Below are positions 15,641 through 23,705 of a stretch of DNA of 36,349 bases, in pieces. Below the pieces are notes generated by a model. That model was not told where the DNA came from. It did no database searches and saw only the letters and a list, made by a program, of their open reading frames with translations. Position 1 is the stretch's first letter, and each line of letters begins with the position of its first letter. The translations under genes and the position numbers were made by a program. Origin of the DNA: Verrucomicrobiota bacterium (GTDB taxonomy: Bacteria > Verrucomicrobiota > Verrucomicrobiia > Chthoniobacterales > UBA10450). Where the stretch lies: contig QHPX01000158.1 of NCBI GenBank assembly GCA_003219195.1, forward strand, positions 16,338 through 52,686, written 5' to 3'.

Positions 15641-16420
15641 GAAATCGGCAAGATCGGCAGGTAGCGGGCTGGTCCATTCGTGCTCGCCATCGACTGCGAG
15701 CTTTGTGGCATGAAGAGCGTGGCGCCGCAGGAGCAGGTGCCGCTCGAGGTCGCACGTCCAGCCCGTCTCGATAAATTGGAGATAAAGCTTTTCATCTGGG
15801 CCGTAGATTTTGTCGCCGACAATCGGGTGGCCAGTTAAAGCAAGATGGACCCGAATCTGGTGGGTGCGGCCGGTGTGCGGAATTGCGCGAATGAGGCTGA
15901 ATTTTTCGATTGTCGATCTAACGAACCGCCGCTCGACATGGAACTCAGTCTTCGCCGGCGCGCCGGTTGGATGAATCATTTGCTTCACCCAGATGGCTGC
16001 TTGTCGATGTTTGCCTTGTCGATCCAACGGGGCATCAACGATTTTCATTTCCCAATCCGGCCAGCCCCAGACAATCGCCAGATATTCTTTCTTTAATCGT
16101 TGCTGCTGCATCAAGAGACCAAATCGCCGTGCCGCCGTGGAAGTTTTTGCAACCAGGACCAGACCGCTCGTCTCGCGGTCCAGCCGGTTCACAATCGAAA
16201 CCTGACCGCCATTCGCGATTTCAAACGCGAGCAGGTCGCGTAATTCTTTCCATAACGTTGGCGTGCTGCTCGGCTTGGTCGGGTGCACAAGAAGAAACGG
16301 CGGCTTATCGACAACGAGATAAGCCTCCGTCTCGTCAATGATTTTAAAGTCGAAGATCGATATCTTCAGGCGTATCTGTAGCGGCGCTCTGTGAGCGTCG
16401 CATTTTATTTCGGCGGTCAT
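15623..16420 (-). CDS. RluA-family pseudouridine synthase
   Basis: This enzyme isomerises uridine to pseudouridine in rRNA or tRNA. The 265-residue product has the core YLVVDKPPFLLVHPTKPS, catalytic Asp81 in VNRLDRETSGLVLVAKT, and PHTGRTHQIRVHLALTGHPI followed by VGDKIYG. There is no N-terminal S4 domain, so it is nearest the short RluA/RluC-type or TruC-like branch; target site unknown. Both ends are unusual: the only ATG (16418-16420) lies in one palindromic element, so the first 17 or so residues (MTAEIKCDAHRAPLQIR) are repeat-derived, and the last residues CNGGL and stop lie in another copy. The native start may be a non-ATG codon near KISIFDFKIID. Confidence 0.92.
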   Translation of the reverse strand: MTAEIKCDAHRAPLQIRLKISIFDFKIIDETEAYLVVDKPPFLLVHPTKPSSTPTLWKELRDLLAFEIANGGQVSIVNRLDRETSGLVLVAKTSTAARRFGLLMQQQRLKKEYLAIVWGWPDWEMKIVDAPLDRQGKHRQAAIWVKQMIHPTGAPAKTEFHVERRFVRSTIEKFSLIRAIPHTGRTHQIRVHLALTGHPIVGDKIYGPDEKLYLQFIETGWTCDLERHLLLRRHALHATKLAVDGEHEWTSPLPADLADFCNGGL

Positions 16421-16435
16421 AGACCGCCGCTACAG
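16376..16435. repeat. two-hairpin palindromic element (copy 5), contains rluA-type start codon
   Basis: CTGTAGCGGCG at 16376 and CGCCGCTACAG ending at 16435 form a perfect 11-bp terminal inverted repeat. The inner hairpins are GGCGCTCTGTGAGCGTC and CGGCGGTCATAGACCGCCG, the latter identical to that in copy 4. It lies between the divergent pseudouridine synthase and accB genes, 61 bases before the accB ATG, and may therefore also lie within the promoter region of one or both. Confidence 0.88.
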
Positions 16436-16496
16436 CTTATTCGTTGACTTGACCTCGCTTGCAAAACCGCTTTACCTAGACCTTCGGTTTTTACCA

Positions 16497-16955
16497 ATGG
16501 GACCCGCCGTGGACCTCAAAGACATCAAAGCCATCATCGATTTGATGAAGAAGAACGACCTCTCGGTCTTCGAGATGGAGAAAGATGGTTTTCGCCTGAA
16601 GCTGCAAAAAGGCGTCGGCGACCAACCGATTATTTCCGCGCCCGCAACTGTCTTGCCATCTCCAACGACGGCGGTTCCAAACGGCCAGCCCGCCGCGGCA
16701 TCTCGCTCGGTTGAAACGGCGCTCAAAGACATCGTTTCGCCCATGGTGGGCACGTTCTACCGCGGCGGCTCCCCGGACGCACCGCCGTTTGTTGATGTAG
16801 GAAAAACAGTCACCGAGGACACGGTCGTTTGCATTATCGAGGCGATGAAAGTGATGAACGAAATAAAAGCGGAAACCAGCGGAGTCATCGCGGAAGTTGT
16901 GGCCGAGAGTGGCAAACCGGTGCAGTTCGGTCAGGTCCTTTTCCGTGTGCGTTGA
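16497..16955 (+). CDS. accB: acetyl-CoA carboxylase biotin carboxyl carrier protein
   Basis: BCCP carries the biotin that shuttles carboxylate in the first step of fatty acid synthesis. The ATG at 16497 (MGPAVDLKDIKAIIDLMKKN) is preferred over an upstream in-frame TTG at 16449. The 152-residue protein has the usual N-terminal helix region, an Ala/Pro linker (about 50-78), and a C-terminal biotinyl domain starting IVSPMVGTFYRGGSPDAPPF, with biotinylated Lys118 in IEAMKVMNEIKAE and the closing GQVLFRV. accC follows after 48 bp, the standard accBC arrangement. Confidence 0.96.
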   Translation: MGPAVDLKDIKAIIDLMKKNDLSVFEMEKDGFRLKLQKGVGDQPIISAPATVLPSPTTAVPNGQPAAASRSVETALKDIVSPMVGTFYRGGSPDAPPFVDVGKTVTEDTVVCIIEAMKVMNEIKAETSGVIAEVVAESGKPVQFGQVLFRVR

Positions 16956-17003
16956 CGCGGAGGGACGGAGCGCCAGTTCCTCGCGTCGCCGCCAACTTCA
17001 TTC

Positions 17004-18392
17004 ATGTTCGAGAAAGTCTTGATTGCCAATCGCGGCGAGATCGCGCTGCGCATCATCCGCGCGTGCAAAGAGCTCGCCGTTCGGACGCTGGCGGTTTATT
17101 CCGAGGCGGACGTTGATTCGATGCATGTTCAACTCGCAGACGAATCGATCTGCATCGGGGCGGCGCCCAGCTCGGAAAGTTATTTAAAAATCGACCGCAT
17201 CATGAGCGCGGCCGAGGTGGGCAATGTCGATGCCATCCATCCCGGCTACGGTTTTCTGGCCGAAAATGCGCATTTCGCCGAAGTCTGCGAAAGCTGCAAG
17301 ATCAAATTCATCGGACCGTCTTCAAGGGCGATGCAGGCGGTGGGAGATAAAAACACGGCGCGCGCTTGTGCGCGCAAAGCCGGTGTGCCGGTGACACCGG
17401 GAAGCAACGAAATCGTCGAAACAGAGATGGAAGCGGTGAGGATCGCGAAAAAAATCGGCTACCCTGTGATGATTAAAGCGACCGCCGGCGGGGGCGGGCG
17501 AGGAATGCGCACCGCCCACAATGAGCCAAGCCTGATCCACGGCTTTCACAGCGCGCGTCACGAGGCCGAGAAGGCTTTTGGAAACGGCAACGTGTATATC
17601 GAGAAGTTGATCGTCAATCCGCACCATATCGAGTTTCAAATCATGGCCGACCAACATGGCCACGTCGTTCATCTGGGCGAACGCGATTGTTCCATTCAAC
17701 GGCGCAATCAAAAAGTCATAGAGGAATGCCCATCGCCTCTCATGACTGGGGCTTTACGCAAGAAAATGGGCAACGCCGCAGTGAAATTGGCGAAATCGGT
17801 CGGCTACGAGAACGCCGGGACGGTTGAATTTCTGGTCGATGCCGATCGCCACTTTTATTTCATCGAGATGAATACTCGTATTCAAGTGGAGCACACCATC
17901 ACAGAAGAGGTTTACGGTTGCGACTTAGTCAAGGAACAGATTCGCATTGCCGCGGGTCAGCCGCTTTCACCGCATGTTGCGCATGCGACCCCGCGGCTCC
18001 ACGCGGTCCAGTGTCGCATTAACGCCGAAGATCCGGCCAGGGATTTTCAACCATCGTCCGGACGAATCGCTTTTTATTATGCGCCCGGCGGCCGCGGTGT
18101 TCGCATCGATTCGCATGCTTACACTGGCTACGTCGTGCCGCCATATTACGATTCCATGATCGCAAAAATCATCACCGTGGGCGCGACCCGCATTTCAGCC
18201 ATCGATCGCATGCGCCGGGCTCTGGACGAGTATTACATCACGGGAATCAAAACGACGGTCCCATTTCATGCCGCCATCATGCGCAGCGCCGAATTCCGCG
18301 ACGGAAAATACGACACCGGTTTTGTCGAGCGGGTAATGGCTTCGGACAATTTCGAGCTGAGGCATGCGCCTGGCCGCCGGCTGCACGAGTAA
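17004..18392 (+). CDS. accC: acetyl-CoA carboxylase biotin carboxylase subunit
   Basis: AccC carboxylates the biotin on BCCP using ATP and bicarbonate. The 462-residue product begins [20 protein letters not shown] and contains [18 protein letters not shown], the ATP-grasp glycine loop [14 protein letters not shown], the bicarbonate/biotin region [20 protein letters not shown], and [20 protein letters not shown] with the catalytic Arg of NTRIQVEH. The family usually has HxVTE; here it is HTITE, a conservative change. It follows accB and precedes thiE with only five bases between stop and TTG start, so accBC-thiE and the kinase form one transcription unit. Confidence 0.96.
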   Translation: MFEKVLIANRGEIALRIIRACKELAVRTLAVYSEADVDSMHVQLADESICIGAAPSSESYLKIDRIMSAAEVGNVDAIHPGYGFLAENAHFAEVCESCKIKFIGPSSRAMQAVGDKNTARACARKAGVPVTPGSNEIVETEMEAVRIAKKIGYPVMIKATAGGGGRGMRTAHNEPSLIHGFHSARHEAEKAFGNGNVYIEKLIVNPHHIEFQIMADQHGHVVHLGERDCSIQRRNQKVIEECPSPLMTGALRKKMGNAAVKLAKSVGYENAGTVEFLVDADRHFYFIEMNTRIQVEHTITEEVYGCDLVKEQIRIAAGQPLSPHVAHATPRLHAVQCRINAEDPARDFQPSSGRIAFYYAPGGRGVRIDSHAYTGYVVPPYYDSMIAKIITVGATRISAIDRMRRALDEYYITGIKTTVPFHAAIMRSAEFRDGKYDTGFVERVMASDNFELRHAPGRRLHE

Positions 18393-18397
18393 CGACG

Positions 18398-19030
18398 TTG
18401 CGAAGTCTAACCGAATGCCGACTCTATGGTATCTTAGATCTAAGCTATGTTGATGTCTTAGACGTGCCTCGCGTAGCCGGAGCGATGATCGAAGGAGGTG
18501 TCGATCTTATCCAACTGCGTGGCAAACAACAGTCGCTCGACGAACTTGTCGATCTTGCATCGGACCTGCACAAAATTACATGTCGATCTTCGATTCCGCT
18601 GATCGTGAACGATCACGCCGAGATTGCGCGAAAAGTCCCGGTGGAAGGCGTGCATGTCGGCCAGGAGGACGATTCAATCTCGCTGGCCCGAGAAAAAACC
18701 GGCCGCGCCATTGTGATCGGGAAATCAACCCACAACTTGACGCAAGCAGCCGGAGCGCAACACGAAGGCGCGGACTACATCGGGTTCGGCCCAATCTTCG
18801 CGACGCCGACCAAGCCGGATTATGCGCCAATCGGCCTTACGGAGATTGCACCGGTGCATGTCGATGTAACCATGCCGGTCTTTTGCATCGGCGGAGTCAA
18901 GATCGACAATCTCGAGCAAGTCATCGCCGCAGGCGCGCGCCGCGTCGCCATCGTTTCCGGATTGTTGAAAGCGCCCGATATTGTCGAGTACGCTCGCGCT
19001 TGCAAAAAGCTTCTGATCGCTGACCTCTGA
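18398..19030 (+). CDS. thiE: thiamine-phosphate synthase
   Basis: ThiE joins the pyrimidine and thiazole phosphates to make thiamine phosphate. The start is a TTG at 18398, five bases past the accC stop; no in-frame ATG exists nearby and the sequence LRSLTECRLYGILDLSY aligns with the family start. Of 210 residues, diagnostic stretches are IQLRGKQQSLDELV, PLIVNDHAEIARKVPVEGVH, VGQED, VIGKSTHNLTQA, GADYIGFGPIFATPTKP and CIGGVKIDNLEQVIAAGARR. The last codons LLIADL and the stop lie in a heptamer tract. Four AAGATCGACA words occur in this short gene. No TPP riboswitch fits the five-base gap and no other thiamine gene is in view. Confidence 0.93.
   Translation: MRSLTECRLYGILDLSYVDVLDVPRVAGAMIEGGVDLIQLRGKQQSLDELVDLASDLHKITCRSSIPLIVNDHAEIARKVPVEGVHVGQEDDSISLAREKTGRAIVIGKSTHNLTQAAGAQHEGADYIGFGPIFATPTKPDYAPIGLTEIAPVHVDVTMPVFCIGGVKIDNLEQVIAAGARRVAIVSGLLKAPDIVEYARACKKLLIADL
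18499..18590 (+). repeat. cluster of three TGTCGATCTT words inside thiE
   Basis: The 10-mer TGTCGATCTT (reverse complement AAGATCGACA) occurs at 18499-18508, 18547-18556 and 18581-18590, three times in 92 bases and in more than one reading frame relative to thiE. A fourth copy, in the other orientation, is at 18899-18908. The word occurs at least 22 times in the window; this is its densest cluster. Confidence 0.8.
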
Positions 19031-19047
19031 CTTCTGATCTCTGATTT
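19013..19047 (+). repeat. heptamer tandem tract CTGAYYT x5 at thiE-kinase junction
   Basis: Five consecutive 7-base units, CTGATCG, CTGACCT, CTGACTT, CTGATCT and CTGATTT, end exactly at the ATG of the kinase gene. The thiE stop codon (19028-19030) is inside the tract. The kinase therefore has no ordinary Shine-Dalgarno sequence outside the repeat. Confidence 0.85.
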
Positions 19048-19962
19048 ATGTCCCTCTTAGTCGTCGGCTCCATCGCACTGGACACGGTTAAAACGCCGGT
19101 CGAAGAACACAGCGATTTGCTAGGCGGCTCCGCTTCCTATGCCGCAGCGGCAGCGAGTTTTTTTTCTCCGGTCAAACTGGTCGGTACTGTCGGGAATGAT
19201 TTCCCCGAATCAGAGTTCGAGTTTTGGAAATCGCGCAAGATCGACAGTGAGGGAGTGCAGCGGGTGAACGGGAAAACTTTCCGCTGGTCTGGCGAATATT
19301 CCTGGGATTTAAACACGCGCGAAACGCGTTCGATCGCGCTGAACGTTTTCGAGAATTTCCAACCGAAGTTGCCGGGCTCGTATCGCAAAACTGCTTTTGT
19401 TTTGCTGGCAAACATCGCGCCGACGTTGCAATCCCATGTGCTCGATCAGATGGAACAACCGCGCTTCGTCGTGGCCGATACGATGGACCTTTGGATCGAG
19501 ACAACACGCGGCGATTTGGATGCGCTGCTTCCACGGGTCGATCTTCTCATCTTGAACGACAGCGAGGCGCGGGAAATGACCAAAGAGACAAGCTTGATCA
19601 AAGCCGGCCGGCGCATTCGCAAATCAGGACCGCGCTATGTCGCGATTAAAAAGGGCGAGCACGGTGCTTTACTTTTCGGCGATGATGAATTTTTCAGCTG
19701 CGGCGCCTACCCCCTGGAAGACATCCACGACCCAACCGGGGCGGGGGACACCTTCGCCGGCGGCATCGCGGGATATTTGGCCGGAACAGTGAAGACCGTG
19801 CATTTCACCGATCTACGCAAAGCGATGATTTACGGCAGCGTGCTCGCCAGTTTCGCAGTCGAAGCATTCAGCCTGGAGCGTTTGCGCAAACTGTCGATGG
19901 ACGAAATCAAAGAGCGCTATGAGACATTCAAACTCATGAGCCAATTCGAAGTCACGGCCTGA
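19048..19962 (+). CDS. PfkB-family carbohydrate/nucleoside kinase
   Basis: This is a ribokinase-fold kinase. The 304-residue product opens MSLLVVGSIALDTVKTP with the early GGSASYAAAAAS block and VGTVGNDFPE. Near the C-terminus it has the second PfkB signature DPTGAGDTFAGGIAGYLAGT, including the catalytic Asp of GAGD. The middle motif DTMDLWIETTRGDLDALLPR then VDLLILNDSEARE is typical of a subgroup annotated only as PfkB or 'sugar kinase'. The substrate cannot be given. It is last in the accBC-thiE unit. An imperfect short stem (CCTGATT/AATCGGG) lies at its stop codon but has no T-run. Confidence 0.9.
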   Translation: MSLLVVGSIALDTVKTPVEEHSDLLGGSASYAAAAASFFSPVKLVGTVGNDFPESEFEFWKSRKIDSEGVQRVNGKTFRWSGEYSWDLNTRETRSIALNVFENFQPKLPGSYRKTAFVLLANIAPTLQSHVLDQMEQPRFVVADTMDLWIETTRGDLDALLPRVDLLILNDSEAREMTKETSLIKAGRRIRKSGPRYVAIKKGEHGALLFGDDEFFSCGAYPLEDIHDPTGAGDTFAGGIAGYLAGTVKTVHFTDLRKAMIYGSVLASFAVEAFSLERLRKLSMDEIKERYETFKLMSQFEVTA

Positions 19963-20102
19963 TTTTTAATCGGGTCGCTCGCCTAAGATCCATTTCTCGC
20001 ACAAAATGCACAACGGGCACGAAGGACTCAAACTCAATGCATCTAAAAGAGAATTGACGTTGTGACCTTAGTGGCCTTGGTGCGAGACAAAACAAAGAAA
20101 TG

Positions 20103-20176
20103 CGCGCCCGTGAAGATTCGAACTTCAAACCTTCTGATCCGTAGTCAGATGCTCTATCCAGTTGAGCTACGGGCGC
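20103..20176 (-). tRNA. tRNA-Arg (anticodon ACG)
   Basis: On the minus strand the acceptor stem GCGCCCG (20176-20170) pairs with CGGGCGC (20110-20104), followed by discriminator G at 20103. The D arm reads AGCTCAACTGGATAGAGC; the anticodon arm is TCTGA CTACGGA TCAGA, with anticodon ACG; the T arm is TGAAG TTCGAAT CTTCA. CCA is not encoded. A34 would be edited to inosine to read CGU, CGC and CGA. It stands alone between the kinase operon and the amidase gene. Confidence 0.97.
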
Positions 20177-20416
20177 GGAGAGAGCGCTAATTTGCGGAGG
20201 AAGGAGGAACCGTCAAATAAAGTGCAGAGAATGAAAAAAACTCACGACCGCTTTCGAGATCAGAATCGATTAACTCACGGAGGGTTATGGAGTTGACCTC
20301 GCGAACACCACCCACCGTACGATCGCAACCGGCCCAACCGGAGCTCTTCCGGCACAGGTCATCAAATAATAAGCTCACGTCTGTTCACTCGCGAAACAGC
20401 GCAACCGGAAAATAAT
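20177..20416. other. non-coding gap upstream of amidase
   Basis: No convincing reading frame is present. The stretch must hold the tRNA-Arg promoter (minus strand) and the amidase promoter (plus strand). I see no strong consensus -35/-10 pair. CCGGAAAATAAT just before the amidase ATG is at most a weak ribosome-binding site. Confidence 0.4.
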
Positions 20417-22114
20417 ATGAACAAGCAAGGCTCTAACAATCCTGACGTCGACCACAGCGTAACGCGTCGAAAATTTATCGGCACAACCGCTCTCGGAAGC
20501 GCGGCGCTGCTAAGTGGAGGGCTGACTTCGCTTCTGCCACGCTCTGCTTCTGCGGCGGGCGGTTTTGATTTTCTTGAAAAAAGTATTCCCGAGCTTCAGG
20601 ATGCGATGGCGTCCGGCAGGCTGAGCAGCAAGGGATTGGTGATCGATTACCTGGAACGCATCAACTCATTCAACGGACTGCTTCACTCGGTGATTGAAAC
20701 CAATCCAGATGCCATACCCATCGCCGAAGAACTCGATAACGAACGCCGCCATGGCCATGTGCGCGGACCGCTTCACGGCATTCCCATTTTGGTCAAGGAC
20801 AACATCGCGACGCACGACAGAATGCAGACGACCGCGGGGTCGTTCGCGCTGGTTGGTAGCCAGGTGCCGTCCGACGCGGTGATCATTCACCGCCTACGCG
20901 ATGCGGGCGCCGTGATTCTCGGCAAAGCGAATCTGGGCGAATGGGCAAACTTTCGGGACGATGAGGCTGAGACGTATCCTCTCGCGGTCGGCTGGAGCGC
21001 GCGCGGTGGGAGCACGAACAATGCCTACGACTTGAGTTACACATCGTGGGGCTCAAGCTCTGGTTCGGCCAATGGCGCTGCGGCAAATCTCTGCGCGGCG
21101 GCGATCGGTACGGAGACGGATGGATCAATCACCGGCCCATCTGCCGTTGAGAACATCGTGGGCTTGAAACCGACTCGGGGACTTGTTTCGCAGGACGGCA
21201 TTATTCCAATCGCTCATCAGCAAGACACAGCTGGGCCGATGGCGCGCAGCGTCACCGATGTTGCGATCCTTCTCGGCGCGTTGCAGTCGCCATTTGGCCC
21301 TGTGATCGGGCATCAGCTTCCCCACGATTACACGCAGTTTCTCCAACGCGGTTCGCTCAACGGTGCGCGGATCGGACGCGATGTGCGCTTTTTCGATTAC
21401 AGCTACTTCGGCAGCGGCATTCCGGGCGACCAAAACACGGTCGCGTTTGCGGAGCACGCGTTGAGCGTAATGGAAAGCCTCGGTGCAACTATTGTAGACA
21501 CTGATACAGGTGACGTATTCGCGTACACCGCTGACGAGTTCACAGCGCTCCTATATGAATTCAAGGCGCAAATCGCGGAGTATCTCGCCACGCTTACAAA
21601 CACGAACATGCGGAGCTTGGCTGATCTGATCGCTTTCAACGAAGCGCATTGTCGCGAGGAGTTGGTTTACTATGATCAGGACGTCTTCCTAGCATCGGAA
21701 CAGACCATGGGTTATCCCCACAACCCCATTTACGTGGCCGCGCGAACGCATGCTACGAATACAGCCCAAGCTGGAATCGATGACGCCCTCGCCGCCGACA
21801 ATCTCGATGCGATTGTCGCGCCGCATTTGACGAATTCGACCGGACCCGCCGTCGCCGGTTATCCAAACTTGTCGATTCCTGTAGGTATTCGCGATGACGG
21901 CAGGCCGGCGGGAATGCTGATGTACAGCACTTTCCTGCACGAACCACAATTGATTGGTTTTGGCTACGATTTGGAGCAGGAGCTCAACGTTCGCAGACAA
22001 CCGCAGTTCTTACGCTTCATAATCCCGATCCCGAACGGGCATTTTTGCGATCAGCAGAGACAGCCGCAGGGGTTCACTGGTGGAGCGCATCTGACGCACA
22101 GAGGCATCTTCTAA
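20417..22114 (+). CDS. Tat-exported amidase (amidase-signature family)
   Basis: The enzyme hydrolyses an amide bond; the substrate is unknown. The 565-residue product has a twin-arginine leader (SVTRRKFIGTTALGSAALLS, cut after SASA), so it is exported folded. The amidase-signature triad is visible: Lys in GIPILVKDNIATHD, the cis-Ser region WGSSSGSANGAAANL, and the nucleophile Ser in GTETDGSITGPSAVENIVGL. GLKPTRGLVSQDGIIPIAHQ and the C-terminal GYPNLSIPVGIRDDGRPAGM support the family. It is not GatA, which is cytoplasmic and co-encoded with gatB/C. The C-terminal tail from about 535 (NGHFCDQQRQPQGFTGG) looks non-conserved. A strong hairpin follows the stop. Confidence 0.92.
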   Translation: MNKQGSNNPDVDHSVTRRKFIGTTALGSAALLSGGLTSLLPRSASAAGGFDFLEKSIPELQDAMASGRLSSKGLVIDYLERINSFNGLLHSVIETNPDAIPIAEELDNERRHGHVRGPLHGIPILVKDNIATHDRMQTTAGSFALVGSQVPSDAVIIHRLRDAGAVILGKANLGEWANFRDDEAETYPLAVGWSARGGSTNNAYDLSYTSWGSSSGSANGAAANLCAAAIGTETDGSITGPSAVENIVGLKPTRGLVSQDGIIPIAHQQDTAGPMARSVTDVAILLGALQSPFGPVIGHQLPHDYTQFLQRGSLNGARIGRDVRFFDYSYFGSGIPGDQNTVAFAEHALSVMESLGATIVDTDTGDVFAYTADEFTALLYEFKAQIAEYLATLTNTNMRSLADLIAFNEAHCREELVYYDQDVFLASEQTMGYPHNPIYVAARTHATNTAQAGIDDALAADNLDAIVAPHLTNSTGPAVAGYPNLSIPVGIRDDGRPAGMLMYSTFLHEPQLIGFGYDLEQELNVRRQPQFLRFIIPIPNGHFCDQQRQPQGFTGGAHLTHRGIF

Positions 22115-22138
22115 GATTGCGACCCCTTCGTGCTTGAG

Positions 22139-22170
22139 CACGCGAGCAGAATGGCGATTCTGCTCGCGTG
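22139..22170 (+). terminator. 14-bp perfect hairpin between amidase and next gene, overlaps GTG start
   Basis: CACGCGAGCAGAAT and ATTCTGCTCGCGTG form a 14-bp perfect stem with a GGCG loop, 24 bases after the amidase stop. No T-run of note follows (ACGATTTTCC), so it could be a rho-independent terminator of weak type or a translation-control element. The GTG start of the following gene is the last three bases of the stem, so the start codon would be hidden when the hairpin forms. Confidence 0.6.
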
Positions 22171-23310
22171 ACGATTTTCCTTGGGTGCGGCTTTGCAGCG
22201 AAATATCGCGAGGGCGGCGGGAATTTTTCGGTGCCGCTGCAATGGATGCTCGGGTTGCGACGATTGAAGCTGGACGCGGTTTGGCTCGAATTGCTGCCGG
22301 CAACGCAAGATGCGGGCGACAACCGGGCTAAGATCGACAACTTCCAACGGCAATTACGCGAGCATGGCCTTGCCGGTCGTTACTGCCTGCTTTATCAAAA
22401 GCCGGCGAATGACGTCCATGATCTCGACGCGATTCGTTGCATCGGCATTTCAAAGCGCGAACTGCTCGATCGGCTCGCCGGCCCGAACACGCTGCTCAAT
22501 CTCAGTTATTCGATCCATCCGCCGTTGCTGCTCCAATTCGAGCGACGGATTTTTTGCGATCTCGATCCGAGCGAAATTTTTTACTGGATGACCCGAACAG
22601 AGATGGGCCAATCGCACCATCACGAGTTTTGGACGATCGGGCTGAATGTTCGCGGCCCCGACTGCCGGTTGCCGAAGTCGCGCCTGAAATGGAAGACATT
22701 TTACCCGCTCGTGGATACTGAATTCTTCCGGCGTCAACCGCGTCCGCGCTCGTCGAAATTTACGACGATAGGGCAATGGTATTGGAGTGGGGCGGTTGAA
22801 GTTGGGGGAGAATTTCCAGATTTGTCGAAAAAACTTGCGTTCGAAAAATATCTCGATCTTCCGATACACCTGCCGGAAGCGCGGTTCGAGCTGGCCATGA
22901 ATATCAACGCTAATGACCCCGAGCGAATGCGTCTCACCGAACGTGGATGGCACGTGGTCGATCCGCACCGGGTCGCGCGAACACCAAGGAAATATCGGAG
23001 CTACATTGGGAGCGCACTCGCCGAATTCACAGCGATCAAGGGCGTAGACGTTGCGTGGCAAACAGGTTGGCTCAGTGATCGGGCGGCGAGCTTCCTGGCC
23101 TCGGGACGGCCGGTCGTCACCGAAGACACCGGCGCCGCGCCGCATCTTCCGCTGGAGAGCAGCTTCTGTTTTGTCGACGGGCAGGAGGAAGCTCTCGCCG
23201 CGATAAAAGAAGTCCTCTCGGATTGGCCAAAGTTTTCAAGGCAGGCACGGCGATGTGCGGTGGAAGTTTTCGATTCGACGAGGAATCTTCGCAAGATTGT
23301 CGACCTTTAG
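22168..23310 (+). CDS. glycosyltransferase-like protein (GT-B type, unassigned family)
   Basis: The start is probably the GTG at 22168 (MTIFLGCGFAAKYREGGGNF); the next Met is too far inside. The 380-residue product is related to the gene at 29600-30772. Both share a C-terminal block, here FTAIKGVDVAWQTGWLSDRA then ASFLASGRPVVTEDTG, with an evenly spaced pattern typical of the second Rossmann half of GT-B glycosyltransferases. The N-terminal half carries GGGNFSVPLQWMLGLRRL and YCLLYQKPAND, also GT-B-like. No signal peptide is present. Sugar donor and acceptor are unknown. A strong hairpin covers its start codon. Confidence 0.7.
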   Translation: MTIFLGCGFAAKYREGGGNFSVPLQWMLGLRRLKLDAVWLELLPATQDAGDNRAKIDNFQRQLREHGLAGRYCLLYQKPANDVHDLDAIRCIGISKRELLDRLAGPNTLLNLSYSIHPPLLLQFERRIFCDLDPSEIFYWMTRTEMGQSHHHEFWTIGLNVRGPDCRLPKSRLKWKTFYPLVDTEFFRRQPRPRSSKFTTIGQWYWSGAVEVGGEFPDLSKKLAFEKYLDLPIHLPEARFELAMNINANDPERMRLTERGWHVVDPHRVARTPRKYRSYIGSALAEFTAIKGVDVAWQTGWLSDRAASFLASGRPVVTEDTGAAPHLPLESSFCFVDGQEEALAAIKEVLSDWPKFSRQARRCAVEVFDSTRNLRKIVDL

Positions 23311-23388
23311 GCGAAAAGCACTCGGCTCAAGAAAGAAGCTTGATTCAACGTTGCAAAACGATTTTGGGATGTTACTCGTTGTCCCGTT

Positions 23389-23673
23389 ATGGCTGATTTG
23401 ATGAAAGCGGATGAGCTGAAGGCCCGCATGAAAAAAGTCCCGGAGTGGGAGTTGGAAAAGAAGCACATCGAACGGACTTTTGAGTTTGATGATTTTGCCG
23501 ATACGATCGATTTTGTGAATGCCGTCGCCGAAGTGGCGGAGGACGAGGAGCATCACCCCGACATCGATATTCGTTACAATAAAGTGCGGCTGGTTCTTTC
23601 GACCCACAGCAAAGGCGGTCTGACCGAACTGGATTTCGCGCTCGCGGAACGAATCGATACATTGTCGGAATAA
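23389..23673 (+). CDS. phhB: 4a-hydroxytetrahydrobiopterin dehydratase
   Basis: This enzyme (pterin-4a-carbinolamine dehydratase) regenerates the pterin cofactor of aromatic amino acid hydroxylases. The 94-residue product starts MADLMKADELKARMKKVPEW and has the active-site block EDEEHHPDIDIRYNKVRLVL with the paired histidines, then THSKGGLTELDFALAERID. This is the full family length. No aromatic amino acid hydroxylase is within view. A heptamer tract and a tiny membrane-protein gene follow immediately. Confidence 0.94.
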   Translation: MADLMKADELKARMKKVPEWELEKKHIERTFEFDDFADTIDFVNAVAEVAEDEEHHPDIDIRYNKVRLVLSTHSKGGLTELDFALAERIDTLSE

Positions 23674-23677
23674 GCAA

Positions 23678-23705
23678 GGTGACGGGTGACCAGTGACCAG
23701 TCAGT
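23678..23705 (+). repeat. heptamer tandem tract GGTGACC-type downstream of phhB
   Basis: Units GGTGACG, GGTGACC, AGTGACC and AGTCAGT run without a break from five bases past the phhB stop. The tract contains the likely GTG start and the purine-rich ribosome-binding stretch of the following small gene. Confidence 0.75.

Noticed and set aside
16449-16496. Longer accB from a TTG
   Set aside because: The ATG at 16497 fits the family start; the upstream residues are unlike BCCP.
18393-18397. TPP riboswitch for thiE
   Set aside because: Only five bases separate accC and thiE, and no THI-box-like sequence is seen inside the end of accC.
20040-20090. GTGACCTTAGTGGCCTTGGTG as a nine-base direct repeat near the tRNA
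   Set aside because: It is only about two imperfect units and no second locus in the window supports it.
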